Source: an uncultured Collinsella sp.
Lineage (GTDB): Bacteria > Actinomycetota > Coriobacteriia > Coriobacteriales > Coriobacteriaceae
Reading direction: 5' to 3'
NCBI GenBank assembly: GCA_900754385.1
Contig: CAAECP010000120.1
Coordinates: 1 to 6,580 of the forward strand
Length of the DNA stretch: 6,580 nucleotides
The position numbers and the translations under genes were made by a program. A model generated the notes under the pieces. The model was not told where the DNA came from, made no database searches, and saw only the letters and a list, made by a program, of their open reading frames with translations. This document shows, one piece after another, positions 1 through 6,349 of the stretch (positions within the stretch are counted from its first letter, which is position 1; each line of letters opens with the position of its first letter).

Positions 1-16
1 TAGTTGGCAGATGTTT

Positions 17-62
17 GCGCGGCTATGCGCATTATCGCGCAAGGCTATGCGCGTAAATGCGC
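17..62. repeat. Array of GCGC cores at roughly 10-bp spacing
   Basis: GCGC cores begin at 17, 27, 37, 49 and 59, so the spacings are 10, 10, 12 and 10 bp, close to one helical turn. Most sit in a TGCGCR context, and GGCTATGCGC occurs twice (21-30 and 43-52). The regularity could reflect a protein-binding array, a degenerate tandem repeat or chance in low-complexity DNA. The window begins only 16 bases earlier, so the array may be cut. Confidence 0.4.
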
Positions 63-163
63 ATGCGACAATCCTTGTGAAACATATAGGGGCGGAACAC
101 CAAAGCCCTAAAAGACAGAGCCAGCTGTATTACCTCACCCCTCTGGGGGCACCAGACATCAAA

Positions 164-209
164 GGACCGTCCCAAACTGCCGACACATAGGGACTGTCCC
201 AAGCTGCCG
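164..209. repeat. Two imperfect 19-bp direct repeats (GTCCCAA type)
   Basis: Positions 164-182 and 191-209 share 17 of 19 bases, with period 27. The consensus has the form GGACYGTCCCAARCTGCCG. The GGGAC/GTCCC ends make each copy partly self-complementary. Such GGGAC-GTCCC units resemble scattered intergenic repeats that I associate from memory with Coriobacteriia genomes; that link was not checked. Confidence 0.6.
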
Positions 210-250
210 GAACCTGGGGGCGTTCCCCGTGCGACGCTTTCGCAGACTGG

Positions 251-306
251 TCATTTAAGTCTGTCCCCAATGAATGGTCCCACTCATTTAAGTCTGTCCC
301 CAATGA
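251..306. repeat. Two identical 23-bp direct repeats, REP-like
   Basis: The same 23 bases, starting TCATTTAAG and ending CCCCAATGA, occur at 251-273 and 284-306 with period 33. Each copy has TCATT and AATGA ends that can pair. In the second copy the pairing extends to a perfect 10-bp stem (279-288 with 302-311) around a 13-nt loop. Short, palindromic, intergenic and adjacent to an operon terminator, they look like REP/BIME elements, which are often spread by RAYT (IS200-like) transposases. No transposase gene is in the window, so that origin is inference. Confidence 0.75.
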
Positions 307-315
307 GTGGGGATA

Positions 316-350
316 GAAAAAGGCCCGGGTGCCGTGGCATCCGGGCCTTT
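316..350 (-). terminator. Rho-independent terminator after rplX
   Basis: Read on the minus strand, a stem of AAAGGCCCGG-A-TGC pairs with GCA-C-CCGGGCCTTT around a CACG loop, with one A/C mismatch, and is followed by a TTTTTC tract. The stem is long and G+C-rich and begins 26 nt past the rplX stop. It should end the cluster transcript here. On the plus strand the run after the stem is only TTT followed by GC, so it is a weaker terminator in that direction. Confidence 0.9.
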
Positions 351-376
351 GCTAGCAACTTGATGTTGCGGGCAGC

Positions 377-682
377 TTAGAACTTGTGGCCGCACTTCTT
401 GCAGACGCGCAGCTTGTTCTTGCCGTCCTTCTCGTGACCGACGCGGGTAACCTTACCGCACTCGGGGCAAACGAGATTGACGTTGGAGGCGTCGATAGGA
501 GCCTCCTGCGAAACGATGCCGCCCTGCTGGTTGGCAGCGTTGGGCTTGACGGCCTTCTTGACGACCGAAACGCCCTCGACAACGACCTTGTTCTCGGCGG
601 GGAGAGCACGCAGGACAACGCCCTGCTTGCCGCGATCCTTACCAGAGAGAACCTGGACCTTATCGCCCTTCTTGATATACAT
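377..682 (-). CDS. rplX: 50S ribosomal protein L24, zinc-finger form
   Basis: L24 is one of the two proteins that start assembly of the 50S subunit; it binds the 5' part of 23S rRNA. The 101-residue product opens with the KOW motif ([20 protein letters not shown], residues 1-20), followed by the usual L24 basic core. The C-terminus carries two CXXC pairs (Cys72/Cys75 in CPEC and Cys94/Cys97 in CKKC), a zinc-ribbon-like arrangement found in the Cys-containing form of the family. The ATG has a good Shine-Dalgarno (GGGGAG, four bases away) in the 13-nt gap after rplN. It is the last gene of the cluster and is followed by a strong terminator, where L5 would normally come next. Confidence 0.97.
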   Translation of the reverse strand: MYIKKGDKVQVLSGKDRGKQGVVLRALPAENKVVVEGVSVVKKAVKPNAANQQGGIVSQEAPIDASNVNLVCPECGKVTRVGHEKDGKNKLRVCKKCGHKF

Positions 683-695
683 ATATCTCCCCTAA

Positions 696-1064
696 CTACA
701 GGGTCTCGGGAGCGAGCGAGACGATCTTCATGTACTTCTTGTCACGAAGCTCGCGAGCGACGGGCCCGAAGATACGGGTGCCGACGGGCGAACCATCGTT
801 GTTGATGACAACGCAGGCGTTCTCATCAAAGCGAATGTAGGAGCCATCCTTGCGGCGGATCTCCTTAACGGTGCGAACGACGACGCAACGGACAACGTCC
901 TTCTTCTTGACGTTGGCGCCAGGGGTAGCCTCCTGGACAGCACCGATGAACACATCGCCGATGCCTGCATAACGACGCTTGGAACCGCCAAGCACCTTGA
1001 TGCAGCGAATCTTGCGAGCGCCGGAGTTGTCGGCGACGTTCAGCATGGTTTGCATCTGAATCAT
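696..1064 (-). CDS. rplN: 50S ribosomal protein L14
   Basis: L14 sits on the interface face of the large subunit, where it contributes to a bridge with 16S rRNA and provides the docking site of the silencing factor RsfS. The 122-residue protein has the usual length and the family signature ([20 protein letters not shown], residues 21-40), a basic middle and a conserved C-terminal half ([19 protein letters not shown]). The start [16 protein letters not shown] matches the family N-terminus and is preceded by GGAGG about ten bases upstream. In many bacteria rplN opens the spc operon; here it follows a 118-nt gap after rpsQ, consistent with a separate or additional promoter. Confidence 0.98.
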   Translation of the reverse strand: MIQMQTMLNVADNSGARKIRCIKVLGGSKRRYAGIGDVFIGAVQEATPGANVKKKDVVRCVVVRTVKEIRRKDGSYIRFDENACVVINNDGSPVGTRIFGPVARELRDKKYMKIVSLAPETL

Positions 1065-1182
1065 GGTAGATGTTCCTCCGAACTAAGAACCGAAGAGAGG
1101 TGCGCTGCCTTTATACGGCCTGTGGTATGCAAGCCAGGCATACGCACATCTTCGGAAACGTACAAGTCGTAAGAGCGACTGC
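1065..1182 (-). promoter_or_regulatory. S10/spc junction: hairpin and possible promoter
   Basis: This 118-nt gap between rpsQ and rplN is long for a cluster whose other small gaps are 0-46 nt. It contains a hairpin with GTATGC (1125-1130) pairing with GCATAC (1138-1143), extended by GTG/CAC across a one-base bulge. A small AGTCG/CGACT stem (1165-1180) lies just after the rpsQ stop. On the minus strand a TATAAA box (1110-1115) matches a -10 element at five of six positions, but no good -35 sits at 16-18 bp. A promoter here would fit the classic position of Pspc; the sequence support alone is weak. Confidence 0.4.
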
Positions 1183-1443
1183 TTATTTAGCGCGCTCGAC
1201 GACCTCGATGAGGCGCCAACGCTTCATCTTGGACATAGGACGGGTCTCCATAACGCGGACGGTGTCGCCCACGCCAGCCGTGCACTCCTCGTCGTGAGCG
1301 TGCAGCTTCTTGGAGCTGGTCATCATCTTGCCGTACTTGGGGTGACGCTTGCGCTCGGTGATGGTGACAACAATGGTCTTGGCACCGGAGACGGAGGTAA
1401 CGACACCCGTACGGACCTTACGCGAGTTACGCGAATCAGTCAT
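1183..1443 (-). CDS. rpsQ: 30S ribosomal protein S17
   Basis: S17 is a primary 16S rRNA-binding protein of the 30S body that helps organise the 5' domain early in assembly. The 86-residue product has normal length. Its OB-fold core (TGVVTSVSGAKTIVVTI) is followed by a basic loop (RKRHPKYGK) and the S17 signature near the C-terminus (GDTVRVMETRPMSKMKRWRL). The ATG is supported by GGAGAG three bases upstream, within the 16-nt gap after rpmC. It is the last gene of the classical S10 operon order; the next gene, rplN, lies 118 nt away. Confidence 0.98.
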   Translation of the reverse strand: MTDSRNSRKVRTGVVTSVSGAKTIVVTITERKRHPKYGKMMTSSKKLHAHDEECTAGVGDTVRVMETRPMSKMKRWRLIEVVERAK

Positions 1444-1459
1444 GTTCTCTCCTTAGGTC

Positions 1460-1675
1460 CTACTCGGCGACAGCGGACTTCTCCGCTGCGATCTCGCGGG
1501 CGCGCTGCTCCGTGAGGACGCGAGCGATGTCCTTCTTCACGGTGTTGACGCGAGCGGTGTTGTCCAGCTGGCTGGTAGCCATCTGGAAACGAAGGTTAAA
1601 GAGCTCGGCGCGCATTTCCTTCAGCTTCTCAACGAGCTGAGCGTCCGAGAGCTCACGAATCTCTGCGGGCTTCAT
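1460..1675 (-). CDS. rpmC: 50S ribosomal protein L29
   Basis: L29 is a small two-helix protein beside L23 at the peptide exit, contributing to the platform used by trigger factor and SRP. The 71 residues include the family hallmarks: N-terminal ELSDAQLVEKLKEMRAELFN, then LRFQMATSQLDN, then the second helix VNTVKKDIARVLTEQR. The last dozen residues (REIAAEKSAVAE) form a short Ala/Glu tail. The ATG overlaps the rplP stop by one base (TAATG), which favours translational coupling. Its Shine-Dalgarno (GGAGGAG) lies inside the last codons of rplP. Confidence 0.98.
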   Translation of the reverse strand: MKPAEIRELSDAQLVEKLKEMRAELFNLRFQMATSQLDNTARVNTVKKDIARVLTEQRAREIAAEKSAVAE

Positions 1676-2178
1676 TAGTTCTCCTCCTTGGCGGCGGCGG
1701 CGTCCTCAGCAGCCCACTTGGCCTCGAGAGCGGCCTCCTCAGCCATCTCCTTCTCGATGCGCTGCTCAGCGTTCTTGGCAGCAACAATCTTGGTCTTGAT
1801 GGGGAGCTTGTGCTGCGCAAGACGCAGAGCCTCGCGAGCGACCTCCTCGGGAACACCCTTGACCTCGAACATGATGCGGCCGGGCTTGACGACGGCCACC
1901 CACTCCTCGGGGTTACCCTTACCAGAACCCATGCGAGTCTCGGCAGGCTTCTTGGTGATGGGCTTATCGGGGAAGATCGTGATGTAGACACGACCGCCAC
2001 GCTTCATGTAGCGGGTCATGGCAATACGAGCGGCCTCGATCTGACGGTTGGTGATCCAATGGGCCTCGAGAGCCTGGATACCAAACTCGCCGAAATGCAG
2101 CTCGGTATTACCCTTGGCCTGGCCCTTCATGGAGCCACGCTGCACCTTGCGGTGAAGAATACGCTTAGGGGCAAGCAC
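1675..2178 (-). CDS. rplP: 50S ribosomal protein L16 with C-terminal extension
   Basis: L16 lies at the base of the central protuberance, near the A-site tRNA elbow, and is a late assembly protein. The start [20 protein letters not shown] and the core with [15 protein letters not shown] and [20 protein letters not shown] are typical; Arg82 corresponds to the arginine hydroxylated by YcfD in E. coli. The core ends near KLPIKTKIV (about residue 132), but the protein continues to 167 with a tail rich in Ala, Glu and Lys, so it is about 30 residues longer than the usual 136-140. The start codon is GTG, overlaps the rpsC stop by one base (TAGTG), and has an upstream GAGGAGGGG. The tail is probably a charged helix on the ribosome surface. 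Confidence 0.97.
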   Translation of the reverse strand: MLAPKRILHRKVQRGSMKGQAKGNTELHFGEFGIQALEAHWITNRQIEAARIAMTRYMKRGGRVYITIFPDKPITKKPAETRMGSGKGNPEEWVAVVKPGRIMFEVKGVPEEVAREALRLAQHKLPIKTKIVAAKNAEQRIEKEMAEEAALEAKWAAEDAAAAKEEN

Positions 2179-2888
2179 TACTGACCCCTCCTCTCGGAGT
2201 TACGACGACGAGGACGGGAAGAGCCCTCGAGTGCAGGGTTGGGAACAGGCTGGCCCGGGAGCTTCTCGCCCAGGTAAATCCAGACCTTCACGCCGCAAGC
2301 GCCCATGGTGGTGCTGGCGACAGCCGTGCCGTAGTCGATCTTGGCACGGAGGGTGTGCAGAGGCACGCGACCCTCGCGGTACCACTCACGACGGCCCATC
2401 TCGGCACCGCCGAGACGACCGGAGCACTGGATACGGATGCCCTTAGCGCCGGCCTTGCGGGCGGACTGGACAGCCTTGCGCATAGCGCGACGGAAGGCAA
2501 CGCGGCCCTCGAGCTGCTCGGCGATAGACTGAGCAACGAGGTTGGCGTCGAGCTCGGGGCGCTTGATCTCGACAACGTCGACGGAGAGCTGGCCCTTGGA
2601 GACGCCAGCGACCTTCTCGAGCTCGGTGCGGAGGGTATCGATCTCGGCACCCTTCTTACCGATGACAACGCCGGGGCGAGCGGTGAGGATAATGACCTTC
2701 ACCTTGTCGCCAGCGCGCTCGATCTCGACGCGGGAGACAGCTGCGCGGGAAAGACGCTTCTCGAGGTACTTGCGGATCTCGAGATCGTTACCGAGGGTCT
2801 TAGCGTAATCCTTCTCTGCGAACCAGCGGGAGCGCCAGTTCTCGGTGATGCCAAGACGGAAGCCGGTGGGGTAGACTTTCTGACCCAT
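2178..2888 (-). CDS. rpsC: 30S ribosomal protein S3
   Basis: S3 is part of the 30S head and, with S4 and S5, lines the mRNA entry pore where it contributes to mRNA helicase activity. The 236-residue protein starts [14 protein letters not shown] as expected. The N-terminal KH type II domain carries its GXXG loop as GKKG at residues 77-80 (in [17 protein letters not shown]). The C-terminal domain holds [20 protein letters not shown] and [11 protein letters not shown]. An Arg-rich tail ([12 protein letters not shown]) ends the protein; such tails vary between species. The ATG follows the rplV stop by six bases, with AGGAGG inside the end of rplV. Confidence 0.98.
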   Translation of the reverse strand: MGQKVYPTGFRLGITENWRSRWFAEKDYAKTLGNDLEIRKYLEKRLSRAAVSRVEIERAGDKVKVIILTARPGVVIGKKGAEIDTLRTELEKVAGVSKGQLSVDVVEIKRPELDANLVAQSIAEQLEGRVAFRRAMRKAVQSARKAGAKGIRIQCSGRLGGAEMGRREWYREGRVPLHTLRAKIDYGTAVASTTMGACGVKVWIYLGEKLPGQPVPNPALEGSSRPRRRNSERRGQ

Positions 2889-2894
2889 ACAGCT

Positions 2895-3266
2895 TTACGC
2901 CTCCTTTCGAGGAGCAACGACGACGGTGATGTGGGAAGTACGCTTCAGAATGCGAGAAGCGGAACCCTTGGCGCGGGGACGGATGCGCTTAAGCGTCGGA
3001 CCCTCGTCAACATAGGCAGCGGCGACAACCAGGTTGTCGGCACGCAGACCGTTGTTGTTCTCGGCGTTCGCAACGGCGGAACGGAGAACCTTCTCGACAT
3101 CCACGGCGACGGCGCGGTCGCAGAAGTGGAGGATGTCGAAGGCCTGAGCGACAGGCTTGCGGCGGATCAGATCGACCACCAGGCGGGCCTTGCTGGGGGA
3201 AACACGCACGTACTTAGCGACGGCGCGAACCTCGGTGGCCTCAGTTTCAATAGACTTAGTTGCCAT
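2895..3266 (-). CDS. rplV: 50S ribosomal protein L22
   Basis: L22 touches all six domains of 23S rRNA, and its long beta hairpin reaches the peptide exit-tunnel constriction opposite L4. The 123-residue protein shows [20 protein letters not shown] near residues 20-39 and the signature region [20 protein letters not shown] (94-113). The hairpin falls around residues 83-100; deletions and substitutions there are known in macrolide-resistant bacteria, and nothing abnormal is seen here. The N-terminus has a short extra segment ([12 protein letters not shown]) before the conserved start of the fold. The ATG is preceded by a weak AGGGGG in the 14-nt gap after rpsS. Confidence 0.97.
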   Translation of the reverse strand: MATKSIETEATEVRAVAKYVRVSPSKARLVVDLIRRKPVAQAFDILHFCDRAVAVDVEKVLRSAVANAENNNGLRADNLVVAAAYVDEGPTLKRIRPRAKGSASRILKRTSHITVVVAPRKEA

Positions 3267-3280
3267 TTACGGTTAACCCC

Positions 3281-3541
3281 CTATTTGGCCTTGTGGCCAC
3301 GGAACGTACGAGTCGGCGCGAACTCGCCGAGCTTGTGACCAACCATGGACTCGGTAACATACACGGGCACATGCTTGCGGCCGTCGTGGACGGCGATGGT
3401 GTGACCAACCATCTCGGGGAAGATGGTGGACGCGCGGGACCAGGTCTTCACGACGTCCTTCTTGCCAGCCTCGTTCATCGCGGTGATACGCGAGAGAAGG
3501 CGAGTCTCCACGAACGGGCCCTTTTTGAGACTTCTGCTCAT
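3281..3541 (-). CDS. rpsS: 30S ribosomal protein S19
   Basis: S19 is a small protein of the 30S head that works with S13 and makes bridges to the large subunit. The 86-residue product has normal length, starts [16 protein letters not shown], and contains [20 protein letters not shown] and the signature [15 protein letters not shown] near the C-terminus. The ATG has a clear AGGAGA eight bases upstream, within the 32-nt gap after rplB. It lies between rplB and rplV, its usual place in the S10 operon. Confidence 0.98.
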   Translation of the reverse strand: MSRSLKKGPFVETRLLSRITAMNEAGKKDVVKTWSRASTIFPEMVGHTIAVHDGRKHVPVYVTESMVGHKLGEFAPTRTFRGHKAK

Positions 3542-3573
3542 AAGTGCTTTCTCCTAAAACTCGGTATCCGAAA

Positions 3574-4404
3574 TTACTTCTTACGGCGACGAATGATGTG
3601 CTGGTTCGAGACCTTCTTCTTCTTGCGCGTACGAAGGCCCTTCGTCGGCTTACCCCAGGGGGTAACAGAGGGACGACCAGAGGTGTGGTTCTTGCCCTCG
3701 CCACCGCCGTGCGGGTGGTCGACAGGGTTCATGACGGTACCGCGGACGGTCGGGCGCACGTTCATGTGACGCTTACGGCCGGCCTTGCCGATGACGATGT
3801 TGGAGTGATCGGCGTTGCCGACCTCACCGACGGTGGCGCGGCAGGTAACGAGGATGCGGCGCATCTCGGAGGAAGGCATACGGACGATGGCGTACTTGCC
3901 CTCCTTACCCATCAGCTGGCAGGAGTTACCGGCGGAACGGGCGATAGCGGCGCCCTTGCCCGGCTGGAACTCGACGGCGTGGATGAGCGTACCGACGGGG
4001 ATGTCGGCGAGGGGCAGAGCGTTGCCCGGCTTGATGTCGGCGTCAGAACCGGACATGATGGTCTGACCGACCTCGAGGCCCTTGGGGGCCAGGATGTAGC
4101 GCTTCTCACCGTCAGCGTAGTGCAGCAGAGCGATGCGAGCGGAACGGTTCGGATCGTACTCGATCGTGGCAACCTTGGCGGGCACGCCGTCCTTGTTGCG
4201 CTTGAAGTCGATCACGCGGTAACGACGCTTCACGCCGCCGCCCTGGTGGCGGGTGGTGATGCGGCCGTTGTTGTTACGACCGGCCTTCTTGGGCAGGGGC
4301 TCGAGAAGAGACTTCTCGGGCTTGGTGCAGGTGATCTCGGAGAAGTCGGAGATCGTCTGCCAACGCCTACCAGCGGAGGTCGGCTTAAGGTGCTTTACAG
4401 CCAT
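3574..4404 (-). CDS. rplB: 50S ribosomal protein L2
   Basis: L2 is a large, highly conserved 23S rRNA-binding protein needed for subunit association and for full peptidyl-transferase activity. From the ATG at 4404 the protein has 276 residues, the normal length. It starts [15 protein letters not shown], passes through [20 protein letters not shown] in the N-terminal domain, and ends with the conserved [12 protein letters not shown] segment (226-237) and a basic tail. His230 there corresponds to the conserved E. coli His229. The frame stays open 25 codons further upstream, to a GTG at 4479, but family alignment and an AGGG six bases before the ATG favour 4404. A 179-nt structured gap precedes it. 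Confidence 0.98.
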   Translation of the reverse strand: MAVKHLKPTSAGRRWQTISDFSEITCTKPEKSLLEPLPKKAGRNNNGRITTRHQGGGVKRRYRVIDFKRNKDGVPAKVATIEYDPNRSARIALLHYADGEKRYILAPKGLEVGQTIMSGSDADIKPGNALPLADIPVGTLIHAVEFQPGKGAAIARSAGNSCQLMGKEGKYAIVRMPSSEMRRILVTCRATVGEVGNADHSNIVIGKAGRKRHMNVRPTVRGTVMNPVDHPHGGGEGKNHTSGRPSVTPWGKPTKGLRTRKKKKVSNQHIIRRRKK

Positions 4405-4583
4405 TACAATCCCTTTCAATAGGAATCCGTTAGCCATCGCAGACAGGGATTCGAGGTTCTGCCTCGGGTGCGATGACACCGGACGTATACACGGTTCCGG
4501 GCGTGTCCATTTTATACGCCCAAAACCTTGAGCTCCCGCCTCCCCTATTTGGGAGGCATGAGCTCACTCAACAGCAGCGAGTC
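4405..4583 (-). promoter_or_regulatory. Structured rplB leader between rplW and rplB
   Basis: This gap is 179 nt, whereas rplW and rplB normally sit a few bases apart. In transcript order it holds: (1) a strong hairpin with GAGCTC (4560-4565) and GCCTCCC (4551-4557) pairing with 4538-4544 and 4530-4535, followed by AAGGTTTT, which is not a full terminator tail; (2) a small GGGCGT/ACGCCC stem (4516-4521 with 4499-4504) containing a TATAAAAT box; (3) a copy of the 26-nt element shared with the rplC leader (4485-4510); (4) a CATCGCA/TGCGATG stem (4469-4475 with 4435-4441) enclosing a CGAGG/CCTCG hairpin (4452-4466). A promoter, an attenuator or a protein-binding leader are all possible. No good -35 is seen for the TATAAAAT box. 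Confidence 0.6.
4485..4510. repeat. 26-nt element, copy upstream of rplB
   Basis: On the plus strand this begins GTATACACGG and ends GGGCGTGTCCAT. It matches 6350-6375 at 23 of 26 positions in the same orientation relative to the following gene. It lies 80 nt before the rplB start. It includes the palindrome GTATAC, and its other end overlaps a small hairpin in this copy. It may be an operator, promoter segment or RNA-level protein site. Confidence 0.7.
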
Positions 4584-4871
4584 TTAGGCCTGGTTGCCAA
4601 AGACCTCGATGGTGTCGCCCTCGGCCAGCGTGACGATGGCCTTCTTCCAAGAACGGGTCTTGCCGGCGACATAGCGCACGCGCTTGGTCTTGGGCTTGAC
4701 CGTCAGGGTGTTCACGCGAACGACCTTGACGCCGAAGATCTCCTCGACAGCGTCCTTGATCTGATACTTGTTAGCATCCTTGGCGACCTCGAACGTGTAC
4801 TTGTTCAGCTCCATGCCGGAGAAGGAACGCTCGGACACGATCGGACGGATGATGATCTCGTGGGCGGTCAT
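4584..4871 (-). CDS. rplW: 50S ribosomal protein L23
   Basis: L23 sits at the peptide exit and is the main ribosomal docking point for trigger factor and the signal recognition particle. The 95-residue product starts MTAHEIIIRPIVSERSF; Glu14 in the VSER motif corresponds to E. coli Glu18, the contact residue for trigger factor. The core NKYTFEVAKDANKYQIKDAV is followed by VVRVNTLTVKPKTKRV and the typical RSWKKAIVTLAEGDTIEVF. The ATG follows the rplD stop with no spacer (TAAATG), and GGGGAGG lies inside the end of rplD, so the two are probably coupled. The next gene, rplB, is 179 nt away. Confidence 0.98.
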   Translation of the reverse strand: MTAHEIIIRPIVSERSFSGMELNKYTFEVAKDANKYQIKDAVEEIFGVKVVRVNTLTVKPKTKRVRYVAGKTRSWKKAIVTLAEGDTIEVFGNQA

Positions 4872-5498
4872 TTATGCAAGCACCTCCCCGAAGTGAGCGG
4901 CGATGTCGGCGGGCATCAGCACAGCGTTGTTGTTGACGAGATCGTAGGTGTTGGCCTCGTCAGCGGTGATGATGAACGTCTTGGGAATGTTGCGGAACGA
5001 CAGGTAGGCGTTGACGTCCTCATCGCGAACGATGATGGTCAGACGCTTGCCCTCAAGGCCGAGAGCCTTGAGCATGGCGACGGCAGCCTTGGTGGAAGGC
5101 TTCTCGAAGCCGTAGTCGTCGACGAGCACGAGCTCGCCATCGGCCAGCTTGGCGGACAGCGCGGAGCGCATAGCCAGCTTGACCTCCTTGTTGTTCATAC
5201 GCTTAGCGTAGGAACGGGGCTTGGGGGCGAAGACAACGCCACCGTGACGCCACTGGGCAGCACGGATGGAACCCTGGCGGGCACGGCCGGTGCCCTTCTG
5301 ACGCCAAGGCTTCTTGCCGCCACCGGAAACCTCAGAGCGGCCCTTAGCGGACTGGGTGCCCTGACGCCAAGAGGCCATCTGGCACTTGACGATGTGGTGC
5401 ATAACGTGGATGTTCGGCTCGATGCCGTACACCTCAGCGGCGAGCTCGGCCTCGGCGACCTTCTTGCCCTCGCTGTTCTTTACTTCAAACTTTGCCAT
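4872..5498 (-). CDS. rplD: 50S ribosomal protein L4
   Basis: L4 binds domain I of 23S rRNA, and its extended loop reaches the narrow part of the exit tunnel. In E. coli it also represses the S10 operon by acting on the leader RNA upstream of rpsJ. The 208-residue protein has normal length. The tunnel loop is clear: GGGKKPWRQKGTGRARQGS at 59-77, then QWRHGGVVFAPKPRSY at 82-97. The C-terminal half has the usual alternating beta and alpha pattern (LVLVDDYGF, LTIIVRDED). The ATG has AGGAGA about eight bases upstream, in the 46-nt gap after rplC. It is a natural candidate for feedback control of the leaders in this window, though that is not shown by the sequence. Confidence 0.98.
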   Translation of the reverse strand: MAKFEVKNSEGKKVAEAELAAEVYGIEPNIHVMHHIVKCQMASWRQGTQSAKGRSEVSGGGKKPWRQKGTGRARQGSIRAAQWRHGGVVFAPKPRSYAKRMNNKEVKLAMRSALSAKLADGELVLVDDYGFEKPSTKAAVAMLKALGLEGKRLTIIVRDEDVNAYLSFRNIPKTFIITADEANTYDLVNNNAVLMPADIAAHFGEVLA

Positions 5499-5544
5499 TT
5501 AAGTGTTCTCCTTGGTATGACGCTGGGCTAAATGGGCTGGGCCC

Positions 5545-6165
5545 TTAGGCCATACGGATGGCGACGAGACCATTCTTGGCACCCGGGACAGCGCCCTTGA
5601 CCAAGATGAGGTTCTGCTCGGCATCGATGCGGACAACGGAAAGGTTCTTGACGGTAACGCGCTCGTTACCCATGTGACCGGCCATCTTGACGCCCTTGAG
5701 GACGCGCGCAGGATAGGCGCACTGACCGATAGAACCGGGGTGACGCTGGAAGTGAGAACCATGCGTCATAGGACCGCGGCGCTGACCCCAGCGCTTGATG
5801 CGACCCTGGAAGCCCTTACCCTTGGAGGTACCGATGACGTCGACCTTCTCGACATCAGCGAAATCAGCGACGGTGACGACCTCGCCGACCTTGTGCTCCT
5901 CGCCGTTCTCGACGCGGACCTCACGAAGGAAGCGGACAGGCTCGACGCCGGCCTTGGCGAAGTGACCAGCCATGGGCTTGTTCACGTTCTTGGCCTTGAT
6001 GTCGCCGAAACCGATCTGGACGGCGTCATAGCCGTCGGTTGCCTGAGTTTTAACCTGCGAGACAGCGCAGGGGCCAGCCTGGATGACCGTGACGGGAACG
6101 ACGTTGTCGTCCTCGTCCCAAACCTGGGTCATGCCAATCTTGCGGCCGAGAATCATGCTGATCAA
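5545..6165 (-). CDS. rplC: 50S ribosomal protein L3, probable TTG start
   Basis: L3 binds the 3' end of 23S rRNA, starts 50S assembly, and extends towards the peptidyl-transferase centre. The protein begins [20 protein letters not shown] and carries the family core [20 protein letters not shown] followed by GSIGQ, whose Gln corresponds to the glutamine methylated by PrmB in E. coli. I take the TTG at 6165 as the start (206 residues): a GGGA lies seven bases upstream, and related proteins have two or three residues before the (I/L)(F/L)GRKIGMTQ motif. The ATG at 6156 would give 203 residues but has no Shine-Dalgarno at a useful distance. rplC is the first gene seen; rpsJ, normally just upstream, is absent from the next 415 nt. 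Confidence 0.96.
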   Translation of the reverse strand: MISMILGRKIGMTQVWDEDDNVVPVTVIQAGPCAVSQVKTQATDGYDAVQIGFGDIKAKNVNKPMAGHFAKAGVEPVRFLREVRVENGEEHKVGEVVTVADFADVEKVDVIGTSKGKGFQGRIKRWGQRRGPMTHGSHFQRHPGSIGQCAYPARVLKGVKMAGHMGNERVTVKNLSVVRIDAEQNLILVKGAVPGAKNGLVAIRMA

Positions 6166-6172
6166 GATATGA

Positions 6173-6237
6173 TCCCAACTCTCGCGTGGTCTTGGGACAA
6201 TGCGTACACCACCGAGCGTACGCCCCTAGAGGACCAC
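6173..6237 (-). promoter_or_regulatory. Alternative hairpins at the rplC ribosome-binding site
   Basis: On the minus-strand transcript, GTGGTC (6232-6237) can pair with GACCAC (6186-6191), enclosing a GCGTAC/GTACGC hairpin (6218-6223 with 6202-6207). Alternatively TCCCAA (6192-6197) can pair with TTGGGA (6173-6178), and the latter contains the GGGA that would serve the TTG start at 6165. The second pairing crosses the first, so the two are mutually exclusive or form a pseudoknot. This looks like a switch that could expose or hide the start site. The stems are only six base pairs each. Confidence 0.45.
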
Positions 6238-6349
6238 TACTTACACGACGTGCTCCCCAGCCTTGTATTTCGCCCGGACTACCTGACAACCCTATTAAGC
6301 AGGCATTTTGTCCAGCCAGAATACTCCCCTGGTTTCACACAGCTGTTTA

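Larger units (their letters stand above)
1..315. other. Gene-free region with short repeats, downstream of the cluster
   Basis: I find no convincing coding sequence on either strand. The stretch lies beyond the rplX terminator. From left to right it holds a run of GCGC cores (17-62), G/C-rich short palindromes such as CCCCTCTGGGG near 138-149, two copies of a 19-bp repeat (164-209), a small GGGG/CCCC hairpin near 216-228, and two copies of a 23-bp repeat (251-306). In most bacteria rplE and the rest of the spc operon would occupy this place. I saw no convincing promoter leading out of the left edge on either strand. Confidence 0.7.

Noticed and set aside
17..306. CRISPR array
   Set aside because: The repeats are of three unrelated kinds, with only two good copies of each long one and spacers of 8-10 bp; no cas genes are present.
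1120..1147. Third copy of the 26-nt element in the rpsQ-rplN gap
   Set aside because: GTATGC and GCATAC look alike at first sight, but an ungapped alignment to the element fails beyond the first few bases.
2355..3338. Long plus-strand open frame of 327 codons
   Set aside because: It runs antisense across rpsC and rplV, is rich in Leu, Asp, Gly and Val as expected from the complement of biased G+C-rich codons, and matches no family I recognise.
3544..4422. Plus-strand open frame of 292 codons over rplB
   Set aside because: It is antisense to L2, which is complete and conserved; no independent start signal or recognisable protein is present.
4405..4479. N-terminal extension of L2 from GTG 4479 or ATG 4437
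   Set aside because: The frame is open, but the L2 family begins at [10 protein letters not shown], a binding site precedes the ATG at 4404, and the extra residues fall in a structured non-coding leader.
4530..4565. Intrinsic terminator after rplW
   Set aside because: The stem is strong, but on the minus strand it is followed by AAGGTTTTGGG rather than a proper U-tract, so at most it is an attenuator or pause site.
4473..5531. Long plus-strand open frame of 352 codons
   Set aside because: It lies antisense to rplW and rplD, whose products are unmistakable, and has the same low-complexity composition of an antisense shadow.
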